Below are positions 25,664 through 35,116 of a DNA stretch of 64,000 bases, in pieces. Source of the stretch: an uncultured Flavobacteriales bacterium (GTDB lineage Bacteria; Bacteroidota; Bacteroidia; Flavobacteriales_D; Parvicellaceae); the NCBI GenBank assembly GCA_943787725.1, contig CALSNM010000003.1, forward strand, positions 1 through 64,000, read 5' to 3'. Position numbers and translations under genes: made by a program. Every line of letters starts with the position of its first letter. Within the stretch, counting starts at the first letter, position 1. The notes beneath the pieces were generated by a model. That model had not been told where the DNA came from, did no database searches, and saw nothing but the letters and a program-made list of their open reading frames with translations.

Positions 25664-28386
25664 TGAGTTTACATCCAGATTATCAAGGGACATATAAATA
25701 CAAGTGGAAGGACTTGCCTTTTATGCAACTAAGCGGTTTAGAGCCTTTAGTTGTCACTCCTGAAATGAACTTCATTAATGTTGGGGAGCGAACGAATGTT
25801 ACAGGTTCTCGAAAATTCTTGCGTTTAATTAAAGAGGAATTATTCGAAGAGGCGCTCAGTGTTGCCCGTGATCAAGTTGAAGGTGGGGCTCAAATTATTG
25901 ACATCAATATGGATGAAGGAATGCTGGATGGAGTGGATTCCATGAGAAAATTTCTGAACCTGATTGCATCTGAGCCAGATATTTCAAAAGTCCCTGTAAT
26001 GATTGATTCTTCTAAGTGGGAGATTATTGAAGAAGGATTAAAATGTGTTCAAGGTAAAAGTGTAGTTAATTCTATTAGCCTTAAAGAAGGCGAAGAGGAA
26101 TTTAAAAGGCAAGCTAAATTGATAAAGAGATATGGCGCAGCGACAATAGTTATGGCGTTCGATGAAGAAGGCCAAGCAGATAATTATGAGAAACGTGTTC
26201 AAATGTGTGAGCGGTCTTATCGGATATTGGTCGATGAGGTAGGTTTTCCCCCACAAGATATAATTTTTGATCCAAACATATTTCCAGTAGCAACGGGTAT
26301 GGAGGAACATAACGATAATGCACTTGACTTTTTTAGAGCGACACGCTGGATACGAGAAAATTTGCCTGGAGCACATGTAAGCGGAGGTGTCAGTAATGTT
26401 TCTTTTTCCTTTAGGGGCAATAATGTTGTTCGTGAAGCAATGCATTCAGCCTTTTTGTATCATGCTATTCGAGAAGGCATGGATATGGGCATTGTTAATC
26501 CTGCTATGCTCGAAGTTTATGATGAAATTCCAAATGAACTTTTAGAAAAAGTTGAGGATGTATTATTAAATAGGAGGACCGATGCCACGGAAAGGCTCCT
26601 TGATTTTGCTGAAACGATAGTTGGAAATGTTCAAAAAGCGGAAAAAGTACTTGAGTGGAGAAATAACTCTGTGCAAGAGCGACTTTCATATGCCTTAGTA
26701 AAAGGTATAACAGATTTTATAGAAGCAGATACTGAAGAGTGCAGGAAACTATATGCGGAGCCGGTAGAAGTAATAGAAGGTCCTTTAATGGATGGGATGA
26801 ATGTTGTTGGAGACTTATTTGGTTCTGGTAAAATGTTTCTTCCACAAGTCGTAAAATCAGCAAGAGTGATGAAAAAGGCTGTAGCTTATTTGCTGCCTTT
26901 TATTGAGGCAAGTAAATCTGGCGATGCCAAATCTTCAGGTAAAATATTAATGGCAACTGTTAAAGGAGATGTTCATGATATTGGAAAGAACATAGTAGGG
27001 GTGGTATTGGCCTGTAATAATTATGAAATCATAGACATGGGAGTTATGGTTCCTGCCGAAAAGATTGTAAAAGTTGCTATAGAAGAAGGGGTTGACGTAA
27101 TAGGTTTAAGTGGATTGATAACACCTTCATTAGATGAAATGGTTCACGTTGCTAAAGAGATGGATAGGGCTGGGTTAAAAACCCCATTGTTGATTGGCGG
27201 AGCAACTACATCAAGAGTTCATACTGCTGTTAAAATTGAAGAACATTTAAAAGGGGCACAAACAGTTCATGTTCTTGATGCTTCTCGTTCGGTTACTGTA
27301 GTAGACAGTTTGTTAAATGAAAATAAAAAAGAACCCTACATAAAAAATTTACAAGCAGAATACGAAAAGATTCGCGTAAACCATGCTAAGAAAAGAGGGC
27401 AAAAAGCGTTCTTAAAAATAGAAGATGCGCGTAAAAACAAAATTCAGATTGACTGGAATGATACGGTTATAGTAAAGCCAAAGCGCATGGGAGTGCAGCT
27501 TTTAGAAGATTTTGATTTAGAGAAGGTAATACAATTTATTGATTGGACTCCTTTTTTCCAAACTTGGGAATTGCATGGTCGTTTCCCGAAAATATTAGAA
27601 GATAAAGTTGTGGGAGTTGAAGCAAAAAGATTACATGCCGATGCTTTATCCATGTTGAATAAAATTATCTCAGAAAAATGGTTGACAGCAAATGCCGTGT
27701 TTGGACTTTTCCCTGCTAATACGGTAAATGACGACGATATAGAAATTTACTCCGATGAATCTAGGCAAGAAATCTTAGCGGTTTCTAATCAAATGCGACA
27801 ACAATTAAAAAAGGTGGCGGGAGCACCTAATAACTGTTTAGCAGACTTCATAGCTCCAAAAGAGACAAAAATTCAAGACCATATAGGGGCTTTCGTTGTT
27901 ACTACGGGGTTAAATATTGAGAAAAAAATAACAGCGTTCGAATTGGATCATGATGATTATAATTCAATATTAATAAAGGCATTAGCCGATCGATTGGCCG
28001 AGGCATTTACTGAATATTTGCATCAGCATGTTCGCCAAGAAACCTGGGGCTATTCATTAAAAGAAGAGTTCACAAATGACGAGTTAATTAAAGAAAAATA
28101 CAAAGGTATTCGGCCTGCTCCTGGCTATCCAGCCTGTCCGGATCATACGGAAAAAGAGACTATATTTAAATTACTAGACGCTACAAAAAATACTGGGGTG
28201 GAGTTAACAGAATCTTTAGCGATGACTCCAACAGCTTCGGTAAGTGGTTGGTTTTTTGGAAATGAACATGCCAAGTATTTTGGAGTAGGTAAAATAGAAA
28301 AGGATCAAGTGGAAAGTTTAGCGAATAGAAAAGACAAAAAATATGAAGTCATGGAAAGGTGGCTGTCTCCTAATCTTAATGAGTAA
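25663..28386 (+). CDS. metH: Methionine synthase, folate-, B12-binding and reactivation subunit (split MetH part 2)
   Basis: 907 residues holding the remaining MetH modules: the pterin-binding domain ([17 protein letters not shown] near residues 35-52), the cobalamin cap, the B12 domain with axial-ligand His438 in [12 protein letters not shown], and the SAM-dependent reactivation domain with [15 protein letters not shown] from residue 817. The frame is clean. It follows part 1 with overlapping stop/start codons. Two-gene MetH is known in Bacteroidota; here the split falls exactly between the homocysteine and folate modules. Confidence 0.97.
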   Translation: MSLHPDYQGTYKYKWKDLPFMQLSGLEPLVVTPEMNFINVGERTNVTGSRKFLRLIKEELFEEALSVARDQVEGGAQIIDINMDEGMLDGVDSMRKFLNLIASEPDISKVPVMIDSSKWEIIEEGLKCVQGKSVVNSISLKEGEEEFKRQAKLIKRYGAATIVMAFDEEGQADNYEKRVQMCERSYRILVDEVGFPPQDIIFDPNIFPVATGMEEHNDNALDFFRATRWIRENLPGAHVSGGVSNVSFSFRGNNVVREAMHSAFLYHAIREGMDMGIVNPAMLEVYDEIPNELLEKVEDVLLNRRTDATERLLDFAETIVGNVQKAEKVLEWRNNSVQERLSYALVKGITDFIEADTEECRKLYAEPVEVIEGPLMDGMNVVGDLFGSGKMFLPQVVKSARVMKKAVAYLLPFIEASKSGDAKSSGKILMATVKGDVHDIGKNIVGVVLACNNYEIIDMGVMVPAEKIVKVAIEEGVDVIGLSGLITPSLDEMVHVAKEMDRAGLKTPLLIGGATTSRVHTAVKIEEHLKGAQTVHVLDASRSVTVVDSLLNENKKEPYIKNLQAEYEKIRVNHAKKRGQKAFLKIEDARKNKIQIDWNDTVIVKPKRMGVQLLEDFDLEKVIQFIDWTPFFQTWELHGRFPKILEDKVVGVEAKRLHADALSMLNKIISEKWLTANAVFGLFPANTVNDDDIEIYSDESRQEILAVSNQMRQQLKKVAGAPNNCLADFIAPKETKIQDHIGAFVVTTGLNIEKKITAFELDHDDYNSILIKALADRLAEAFTEYLHQHVRQETWGYSLKEEFTNDELIKEKYKGIRPAPGYPACPDHTEKETIFKLLDATKNTGVELTESLAMTPTASVSGWFFGNEHAKYFGVGKIEKDQVESLANRKDKKYEVMERWLSPNLNE

Positions 28387-28389
28387 TAT

Positions 28390-28851
28390 TTATCCTCCGA
28401 TTACTATATCAAACTCCATGTCTTTGGGCACGCACATCTCTTCGTTACAAACCATGTAATATACAAAGCCAGAAAGTGAAGTTTTTTCTGATTTAATCTT
28501 TACTTTTTGAGTAAATGTAACTTGACCATCATAGTAGTTTACTTGAACTCCAAACGCTTCATCCATAACCGAATGCATTTTACCTTTTTCTTCCAAAACT
28601 TTTCCGATGAGAGCAATGTTTTCGTTGATGTCAAATGCAAATTCGGTAGGAAGTGGGCCAGCATCTGGACTGGATAATTCTTGAGAATATAAATGCCAAC
28701 TGTCAGCAATATTCGCATGAAAAATGATCAAGTAAGTGTTGTCTTCTTTTTCAACTTTTTCTTTTGTAGTTGACCACTTAACAGCGTTTTGAGCATTGGA
28801 ATTAAACCCAAAAACAACAAAGGATAGTATTAATACTAGGTTTTGTAGCAT
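28390..28851 (-). CDS. Stand-alone DsbD alpha-like periplasmic domain protein
   Basis: 153 residues. A signal peptide (MLQNLVLILSFVVFGFNSNA) is followed by an immunoglobulin-like domain as in the N-terminal part of DsbD: IADSWHLYSQEL, a beta-rich middle, and the redox pair VCNEEMCVP near the end. It is 48 bases downstream of dsbD and has the same organisation as the DsbD N-terminus (WHINSHELP and CNDVKCLP there). It may accept electrons from DsbD and pass them to another partner. Converges with metH, 3 bases apart. Confidence 0.8.
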   Translation of the reverse strand: MLQNLVLILSFVVFGFNSNAQNAVKWSTTKEKVEKEDNTYLIIFHANIADSWHLYSQELSSPDAGPLPTEFAFDINENIALIGKVLEEKGKMHSVMDEAFGVQVNYYDGQVTFTQKVKIKSEKTSLSGFVYYMVCNEEMCVPKDMEFDIVIGG

Positions 28852-28899
28852 TTGTTTTTTTGAAGATTACAACAAAATAGATGCCAGTATTCGGCTACA

Positions 28900-30999
28900 T
28901 TATTTATTTAAACTTGCTTTACTATAAGCAATAATGCCTTCATCTAACCAGGTTTTGAATAAATCCGTTGAACCGTGATGTTCATAATCTGCCCCTCCAT
29001 TGCTAAGGTCCTCGCCATTTGGACCAATCATGATATAGTAAGGTTGTGTATTCTTTTTGTATTTACTCGCTTGAAAATAAGACCATTTTTCACCTACTTG
29101 TGTGATGTTTTTGAATTTACCAGGAGCATATTCAACTCTTTTATGTTCCGGTTTTGGGAGCTCAGTTTTATCGTCAACATATAATGAAACAATAACCACT
29201 TTATCCCTAAGAATTTCAATCACGCCTGGTTTACCCCAGACATTACCTTCCATTTTTCGACAATTTACGCATGCCTTTCCGGTAAAGTCAATGAATAAAG
29301 GTTTATCAACCTTCTGAGCATAAGTCAAGGCTTTGTCATAATCTTGGAAAAGAGGCAGGTTGTGCGGTCCGGGGTGAGTTTCTTCACCTTCAATATGTGC
29401 TGGGTCAATAGCATTACCCCCACCAACGCCATAGGGGGATTCACTGTAATTAGTGGGTGGCGGGAATCCGCTTATTAAATTTAATGGCGCGCCCCACATT
29501 CCAGGAAGAAGATAGATTACGAAAATTAGGGAAGATAGTCCCAACATCGACCGCCCTACCGATAAGTGCTCAATGGGACTATCGTGAGGGAGCCTAATAA
29601 AACCTAATAGATAAAGAGACAATACCAGGAATATACCAATCCATATTGCTATAAACAATTCTCTTTCCAAGAGGTGTGCGTCCACAACAAGGTCGGCGTT
29701 AGAGAGAAATTTAAAAGCGAAGGCAAATTCCAAGAATCCTAGTACAACTTTAACTGTATTTAGCCATCCACCTGACTTAGGTAATGAATTCATCCAACCC
29801 GGGAAGGCGGCAAATAGGCTAAATGGCAAAGCCAGTGCTAATGAGAAACCAAACATACCAACAAATGGCGCCATTCCTCCAATCGTAGCTGATTCAACCA
29901 ATAACGTACCTACGATTGGACCCGTACACGAGAAGGAGACAAGAGCTAGTGCTAATGCCATAAAAAAGATGCCAATAATACCACTTTTGTCTGATGCTTT
30001 ATCTGCTTTAGTTAACCATGAGCTAGGCAATCGTATTTCAAATGCTCCCATAAAAGAAAAGGCAAAAACAACCAAAAGAATGAAAAATATGAGGTTAAAG
30101 GTTACGTTTGTTGAAAGTGCATTAAGCGCATCATAACCAAACATTCTAGTAACTATCGTTCCTAGAAGGACATAGATTAAAATGATACACAAACCATAAA
30201 TAATCGCATTGCGTATTCCTTGGGCTTTCGATTTACTTTGTTTTGTAAAAAAGCTTACAGTCATAGGAATCATAGGGAATACACATGGAGTAAGCAGTGC
30301 TGCAAAGCCACTTAAAAAGGATATGACGAAAATCAGCCAAAAAGATTTTTCTTTTTCCTTTTCTATTGGCTTCTCTTCATCCACTTGATCTGTTGGGTCC
30401 TGATTCGGCTCTTTATTATGGGTAGCATTAGACCTATCATTTGAAATATCATCTTTATCCTCACCGATGTCCGATGTCTCAGCAACCTCAGGAATTTCCT
30501 CAATTTCTTTTATTTCTTTGTTTGGTCGACATGTTTTAACTTTTAGTTCAAAAGGTTGCTCGTATTCCGGCAAACATTTTACATCATTGCAGGTTTGAAA
30601 TGAAAAGACGCCTTTCAGAACATAGTCTTTTTCACTTTTAGAGGTAAGCTTTTTCTTGAGGGTGAAGCTATGATGGTGATAACTCATCATTTCATCTGCC
30701 ATTTCATCAAATTCTAGAATGGGTTTTGGTTCAATAATCCCTCCTTTTAAGTTATAATTTTTACTTTCTTCTACAGATATATTAGTGGGTATGGAAAATG
30801 AACCTTCTGGAAGTTCATGAGAATTTATATGCCATCCATCTACGATATCTATATCGACCAAAACCTCAAGGTCACAATTATTTTGTTTAAGCGTTATATT
30901 GGCCTTTACCTTGTCTGCAGCTGATTCAAGTTGAGAAAATAAGCTTTCGCTCTTGATTGAAAAAATAGCTAGAAGTACTATAAGGATTAATTTATTCAT
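28900..30999 (-). CDS. dsbD: Thiol:disulfide interchange protein DsbD
   Basis: Carries electrons from cytosolic thioredoxin across the inner membrane to periplasmic thiol proteins such as cytochrome c maturation factors. 699 residues: signal peptide, N-terminal alpha domain (CNDVKCLPEYEQP), an acidic linker (residues about 165-220), an eight-helix central domain with LLTPCVFPMIPMTV and SFSCTGPIVGTLL holding the membrane cysteines, and a C-terminal thioredoxin domain with Cys577 and Cys580 in GKACVNCRKME. All three cysteine pairs are intact and no frame breaks are seen. Confidence 0.95.
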   Translation of the reverse strand: MNKLILIVLLAIFSIKSESLFSQLESAADKVKANITLKQNNCDLEVLVDIDIVDGWHINSHELPEGSFSIPTNISVEESKNYNLKGGIIEPKPILEFDEMADEMMSYHHHSFTLKKKLTSKSEKDYVLKGVFSFQTCNDVKCLPEYEQPFELKVKTCRPNKEIKEIEEIPEVAETSDIGEDKDDISNDRSNATHNKEPNQDPTDQVDEEKPIEKEKEKSFWLIFVISFLSGFAALLTPCVFPMIPMTVSFFTKQSKSKAQGIRNAIIYGLCIILIYVLLGTIVTRMFGYDALNALSTNVTFNLIFFILLVVFAFSFMGAFEIRLPSSWLTKADKASDKSGIIGIFFMALALALVSFSCTGPIVGTLLVESATIGGMAPFVGMFGFSLALALPFSLFAAFPGWMNSLPKSGGWLNTVKVVLGFLEFAFAFKFLSNADLVVDAHLLERELFIAIWIGIFLVLSLYLLGFIRLPHDSPIEHLSVGRSMLGLSSLIFVIYLLPGMWGAPLNLISGFPPPTNYSESPYGVGGGNAIDPAHIEGEETHPGPHNLPLFQDYDKALTYAQKVDKPLFIDFTGKACVNCRKMEGNVWGKPGVIEILRDKVVIVSLYVDDKTELPKPEHKRVEYAPGKFKNITQVGEKWSYFQASKYKKNTQPYYIMIGPNGEDLSNGGADYEHHGSTDLFKTWLDEGIIAYSKASLNK

Positions 31000-31133
31000 T
31001 TGGATCTAATTTTAACAACAACAAAAGTAAATAATAGTAAAGAATAAACTACGGTTAAGAGATTTTTATCTTTGGAATCCTAAAAAAGTCTGTAAAATAA
31101 ATAAGTCAAAGGTTTTGAGTGATTTATAAATAT

Positions 31134-31163
31134 AAAAAGCACCTCGTTTTCGAAGTGCTTTTT
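31134..31163 (-). terminator. Intrinsic terminator of the small conserved gene
   Basis: AAAAAGCACCTCG (31134-31146) and CGAAGTGCTTTTT (31151-31163) form a 13-base-pair stem with one mismatch and a TTTT loop. On the minus strand it follows the gene ending at 31186 and finishes in a T-run. Confidence 0.8.
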
Positions 31164-31185
31164 GTGAAATTAGATTTTCCATTTT

Positions 31186-31470
31186 TTACATTATATCAAT
31201 AACGCGACATATGGGAATGATTACGCCTTTCTTTAAAACAATGTTTTTATCTCCAACAGCCCAAATAGTAGTTCGCACTTGCTTGACACATTCATCATCT
31301 TCAAATGTAATTCTCATTTTAACACGATGAATATTCCCTAATATCATAGACCTTGAAAGCTTGTGCTTTAGTAATTTTATTTGTTTTTCCGTTCTTTGAA
31401 CAGCTTCTGACGGAAAATTTAAGGAAGGAATGTCTTCTTTCTCTACTGCAATAATGGCTTCAGTTATCAT
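31186..31470 (-). CDS. Conserved small Bacteroidota protein of unknown function
   Basis: 94 residues, no signal peptide or membrane helix. A helical, basic N-terminal half (QRTEKQIKLLKHKLSRSMIL) precedes a beta-rich half, MRITFEDDECVKQVRTTIWAVGDKN... ending IPICRVIDI. The second half looks like a small barrel (RNA- or ligand-binding style). I have a general impression that similar short proteins are widespread in Bacteroidota, but no function is known to me. It has its own terminator, and the gap of 186 bases to dsbD otherwise holds no gene. Confidence 0.6.
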   Translation of the reverse strand: MITEAIIAVEKEDIPSLNFPSEAVQRTEKQIKLLKHKLSRSMILGNIHRVKMRITFEDDECVKQVRTTIWAVGDKNIVLKKGVIIPICRVIDIM

Positions 31471-31544
31471 ATGTGGATGTATTAAGGGTGGATGTATTAA
31501 CGCAAATCAATCGCGTTAGCTAGTAGTATACGTACCTTTTTCTA

Positions 31545-32843
31545 TTAGGTTTCAATTTGTAACACATTAATTGTGTCACTAGACACTCTGTGCCTATTAT
31601 CTAACCGATGGTTTATTATCCAAACTACCTCATTATTAGAGATAAGCAACCAGGAATCTTTTTTTTCGAATTGAGAAAATTTTTCATCAATAAAAAAGTC
31701 ACTTAATTTCTTTTTACCCTTCATACCGAATGGAACGAAAGAATCTCCCTTTTCCCATTTTCGAATGCTTAAAGGGAATTTAATAGTATCAGCATCAATT
31801 AATATAGTATTTTTTTCTGTTCGCAGAGAATGTGGTTTATTAACTATATTTAAACTTATGGGAAAGGGGATATTGTAATCACCTAAAGCGGGTATTTCAA
31901 ATACTACGGGTAATTGCGTGGTCAGCGGCTGAATCACTAATTGATCTCGGTCAACTACCAATTCATGTGTAGATGAGTAATGTTTTTTTCCTGTTGCTAG
32001 AGTGTCGGATTGGATACTTTTTACTTGGGATTGATTGAACCCATATTTACTTAATGTTGAATATAGAACAATGTTTTCAATAAGCCTCTTTGTTTCAATA
32101 AAGATAGTATTTCCAATGGTAGACGTTATTTTTTCAGCATCCTCCAATAATTTCTTTTCTAAATATTCATTGGCTTGAGATAGATGCCCGATACTTTTTA
32201 ATATGGAAGAACTTGAGGCTTCAAGTTCTTTATTGAGCTCAGGGATAATCTTTTTTCGAATAAAATTTCGTTTGTATTTAAGCGATTCGTTGCTGCTATC
32301 ATTTCTAAAGCTAACATTGTTATTTTTAGCGTAGTGCTCAATATCTAATCTAGAAACAGGTAATAATGGTCGAATAATTTGTTGTGTATTTTTAATTCCG
32401 CAAAGCCCTTTAATTCCGCTGCCTCTTAATAAATTAATGAAGAAAGTTTCGATAGAATCATCTGCATGGTGTCCAGTAACTATGTAATGCGCATTTTTTT
32501 CTTTTAATAAATCAAAAAACCAATTATAGCGCAATTCACGAGCCGCTTCTTGAATGGACAACCCTTTTTCTGTAGCATAAGCACTTGTATTGGCTGAATT
32601 CTTATTAAATGGGATGTTGTTTTTGGAACAAATTTCTTTTACCAGCTTCTCATCAGCATCTGATTCTTTTCCGCGTAATTGAAAGTTAAAATGCGCAACT
32701 TCAATATTGAGGTTTAATTTATCAAAACCATCTAAAAGCACCATTGAATCGACTCCTCCACTTACGGCTAGAATAAAATTCTTTGTAGAATATTCCGAAT
32801 TCAATTTATCTAATTCACTTGATATGGTGCTGATAAGAGTCAT
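31545..32843 (-). CDS. tilS: tRNA(Ile)-lysidine synthetase
   Basis: Converts C34 of the tRNA-Ile CAU anticodon to lysidine, allowing AUA reading; essential in most bacteria. PP-loop ATPase motif AVSGGVDSMVLL near residues 27-38, then VTGHHADDSIETFFINLLRG with the conserved HxxD. A C-terminal TilS domain ends the 432 residues (KKLSDFFIDEKFS). The start ATG overlaps the pabB stop by 4 bases, so it is co-translated with pabB. Confidence 0.95.
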   Translation of the reverse strand: MTLISTISSELDKLNSEYSTKNFILAVSGGVDSMVLLDGFDKLNLNIEVAHFNFQLRGKESDADEKLVKEICSKNNIPFNKNSANTSAYATEKGLSIQEAARELRYNWFFDLLKEKNAHYIVTGHHADDSIETFFINLLRGSGIKGLCGIKNTQQIIRPLLPVSRLDIEHYAKNNNVSFRNDSSNESLKYKRNFIRKKIIPELNKELEASSSSILKSIGHLSQANEYLEKKLLEDAEKITSTIGNTIFIETKRLIENIVLYSTLSKYGFNQSQVKSIQSDTLATGKKHYSSTHELVVDRDQLVIQPLTTQLPVVFEIPALGDYNIPFPISLNIVNKPHSLRTEKNTILIDADTIKFPLSIRKWEKGDSFVPFGMKGKKKLSDFFIDEKFSQFEKKDSWLLISNNEVVWIINHRLDNRHRVSSDTINVLQIET

Positions 32844-34054
32844 TTTAATGCTTGCAAAAGAGCTTTAGCCTTTAAAAGTGTTTCTTGGTACTCCTCCTTT
32901 TCGTTGCTTTTACTGGTTATCGCTCCACCTACCATGCAAGATAAATATTTCTTTTTGCGGTTATACAATAAAGTTCGAATTATTACATTGAAATCAAAGT
33001 CCCCATTAGGTTTTACGTACCCAACACAACCGGAATAAACCCCTCTTTTAGTAGATTCGTATTTCTCTATTAATTCCATTGCTCGAATTTTGGGTGCACC
33101 TGTCATTGATCCCATTGGGAAAGTAGCTTTTAAGATGTCTAGAAATGTTATCTGAGGTTTTATGGTAGCGCTTACCGTAGAGATCATTTGATGCACTGTT
33201 TCAAATGTGTAAATTCCACATAACTCTTCTACTTTGACGGAGTTTTTAGTAGCTATTTTGGATAAATCATTTCTCACTAAATCAACAATCATGATGTTTT
33301 CACTTCGTTCTTTTTGGTTGTTTTTTAGCTTTTCGATTTGGGTTAAATCTTCCATTTTGTCAGCACCTCTTGCTATCGTTCCTTTAATCGGTTGAGATGT
33401 TATTTGTTGTCTAGTTTTTCTAATATAACGTTCGGGACTAGCACTTAGGATGTATTTATTATTAAAGTTTCCAAAACAAGAGAAAGGAGCGTTGGTAAGC
33501 TTATTTAATTTCTTGTAAGTTTCAAATGGGTCCATTTCAACATTCTCGTTAAAGAGTTCATAGCAGAAATTCATTTCATAGATATCCCCTTGTTGAATAT
33601 TTTCCTTTACACACTGAACTTTTGCTAGATATTCTTCTTCAGTTGTTCGGGGAGTTAATGCAATTGGATTTGTTTTTTTAACTTTATTTTCTAGAAAAAC
33701 CTCCTTTACATAGGGTAAAAGAGAGTTGTCGCCATAAATAACACTGATGTTATCTTTTTCAATTTTAAAAAGTGTTTGAGGTATAAAAAAATGGATTTCC
33801 GGAAACTCTAATCCATCTGCATTAGCGGAAGGAAGGTTTTCAAATTCGTTTTTAACATCATAGCTAATATAGCCAAACTTCCAACTATCGGGAATGGATA
33901 TAAAGTTATTTAACTTCTCTAAATGGATGTTGTTGGCTGTGTAAACAATCTCTTTTTTACAGCCAATAGCAATGTATCCACTATGTGACTTGTTCCCGTT
34001 CAAAAAAAGAAAAGTTTCATTTTTGAACTTGTTATCTTTTTCACTTTTTCTCAA
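32840..34054 (-). CDS. pabB: Aminodeoxychorismate synthase component I
   Basis: Converts chorismate plus ammonia to 4-amino-4-deoxychorismate for folate synthesis. Chorismate-binding domain: FCYELFNEN, SPERYIR, the hallmark PIKGTIARG (the Lys of PabB, where TrpE has Ala), ENIMIVDLVRNDLSKIA, and GSMTGAPKIRAMELI. Its 404 residues match bacterial PabB with a short N-terminal region. No pabA or pabC is adjacent. Between hemH and tilS on the minus strand. Confidence 0.92.
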   Translation of the reverse strand: MRKSEKDNKFKNETFLFLNGNKSHSGYIAIGCKKEIVYTANNIHLEKLNNFISIPDSWKFGYISYDVKNEFENLPSANADGLEFPEIHFFIPQTLFKIEKDNISVIYGDNSLLPYVKEVFLENKVKKTNPIALTPRTTEEEYLAKVQCVKENIQQGDIYEMNFCYELFNENVEMDPFETYKKLNKLTNAPFSCFGNFNNKYILSASPERYIRKTRQQITSQPIKGTIARGADKMEDLTQIEKLKNNQKERSENIMIVDLVRNDLSKIATKNSVKVEELCGIYTFETVHQMISTVSATIKPQITFLDILKATFPMGSMTGAPKIRAMELIEKYESTKRGVYSGCVGYVKPNGDFDFNVIIRTLLYNRKKKYLSCMVGGAITSKSNEKEEYQETLLKAKALLQALK

Positions 34055-34059
34055 CAGGG

Positions 34060-35082
34060 TTATTGTTTTGATACAAGATCGTGAACAATATCAACCCAGT
34101 CTTCACCGTCATTTAAGCTTTCCACCAATTGTAATTTCTCTCCTCCGTTTTGTTCAAATACCTCTAGGTATTCTTCACTTATTTCAACGCAAGTTTCTAG
34201 GCAATCAGAAACAAAAGCTGGAGAGAGTACAAGAATTTTTTTATTCCCGTTTTTACCTAAGGCGGTAATTACATCATCTGTGTAGGGCTGAATCCAAGGA
34301 TCTTTTCCTAAACGAGATTGAAAGGATAATGAGTATTTACCTTCATCTAAGCCAATTTCTTTTACAAGAAGTCTTGTAGTTTCATAACAAGTATTTTTAT
34401 AGCACAAAGGCTCCTCGGGTAAATATTCCTTTGGACAATTACAGTTTACGCAAGATTCACCCATTAAATGCGACTTATTTATGTGGCGCTCTGGTAATCC
34501 ATGGTAAGAAAATAATACATGGTCATAATCGGCTATTACATGCTTCTTTGCACGATTAGCAAATGCTTTGATGAACTCCGGATTGTTATAAAATTGACCC
34601 ATTGTGACTACCTCAGGAATGTTCCACCACTTATTAATTATCTTGTTCGTTTTTTCTATAACCGTTCCCATGCTGGAAGCAGCATAATGAGGATACATTG
34701 GAAAAACAATAATTTTATCGTAATTCTCCTTTCTCATTTTCTCTAAAACACTATCCATAGAAGGGTTACCATAACGCATTGCCAATTCTACTGTATAGTT
34801 TTCAGCTATTTTGGCTTGTAGTTTTTCTTTGAGAATCAAACCGTATTTTAGTAAAGGAGATTCACCATCAAACATTTTGAATAATTTAACATATTCTTTC
34901 GCTGATTTGGGTGCTCTTAGCGGAACAATGATAAGGTTTACAAGTAATTTTCTCTTTAACCAAGCCAAATCAATTACCCTGGCATCATTCAAAAACTCAT
35001 TTAGGTACTTTCTTACATCCTTCACGGAAGGACTATCTGGCGTGCCAAGATTGACTAATAATATCCCCGTTTTTTTATTCAC
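34060..35082 (-). CDS. hemH: Ferrochelatase
   Basis: Inserts Fe(II) into protoporphyrin IX. Family motifs: LVNLGTPDSPSVKDV at the start, metal-site His194 in SYHGLPERH, and SFQSRLGKDPWIQPYTDD near the C-terminal third. 340 residues. A Cys-rich stretch just after the metal site carries Cys211, 214, 216, 227 and 232 (GESCVNCNCPKEY, CYKNTCYETT), compatible with an internal iron-sulfur cluster as reported for some bacterial ferrochelatases. pabB starts 5 bases downstream. Confidence 0.95.
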   Translation of the reverse strand: MNKKTGILLVNLGTPDSPSVKDVRKYLNEFLNDARVIDLAWLKRKLLVNLIIVPLRAPKSAKEYVKLFKMFDGESPLLKYGLILKEKLQAKIAENYTVELAMRYGNPSMDSVLEKMRKENYDKIIVFPMYPHYAASSMGTVIEKTNKIINKWWNIPEVVTMGQFYNNPEFIKAFANRAKKHVIADYDHVLFSYHGLPERHINKSHLMGESCVNCNCPKEYLPEEPLCYKNTCYETTRLLVKEIGLDEGKYSLSFQSRLGKDPWIQPYTDDVITALGKNGNKKILVLSPAFVSDCLETCVEISEEYLEVFEQNGGEKLQLVESLNDGEDWVDIVHDLVSKQ

Positions 35083-35116
35083 TTGCTAGTTCTGATAGGT
35101 TAATAGAGTTGAATTA

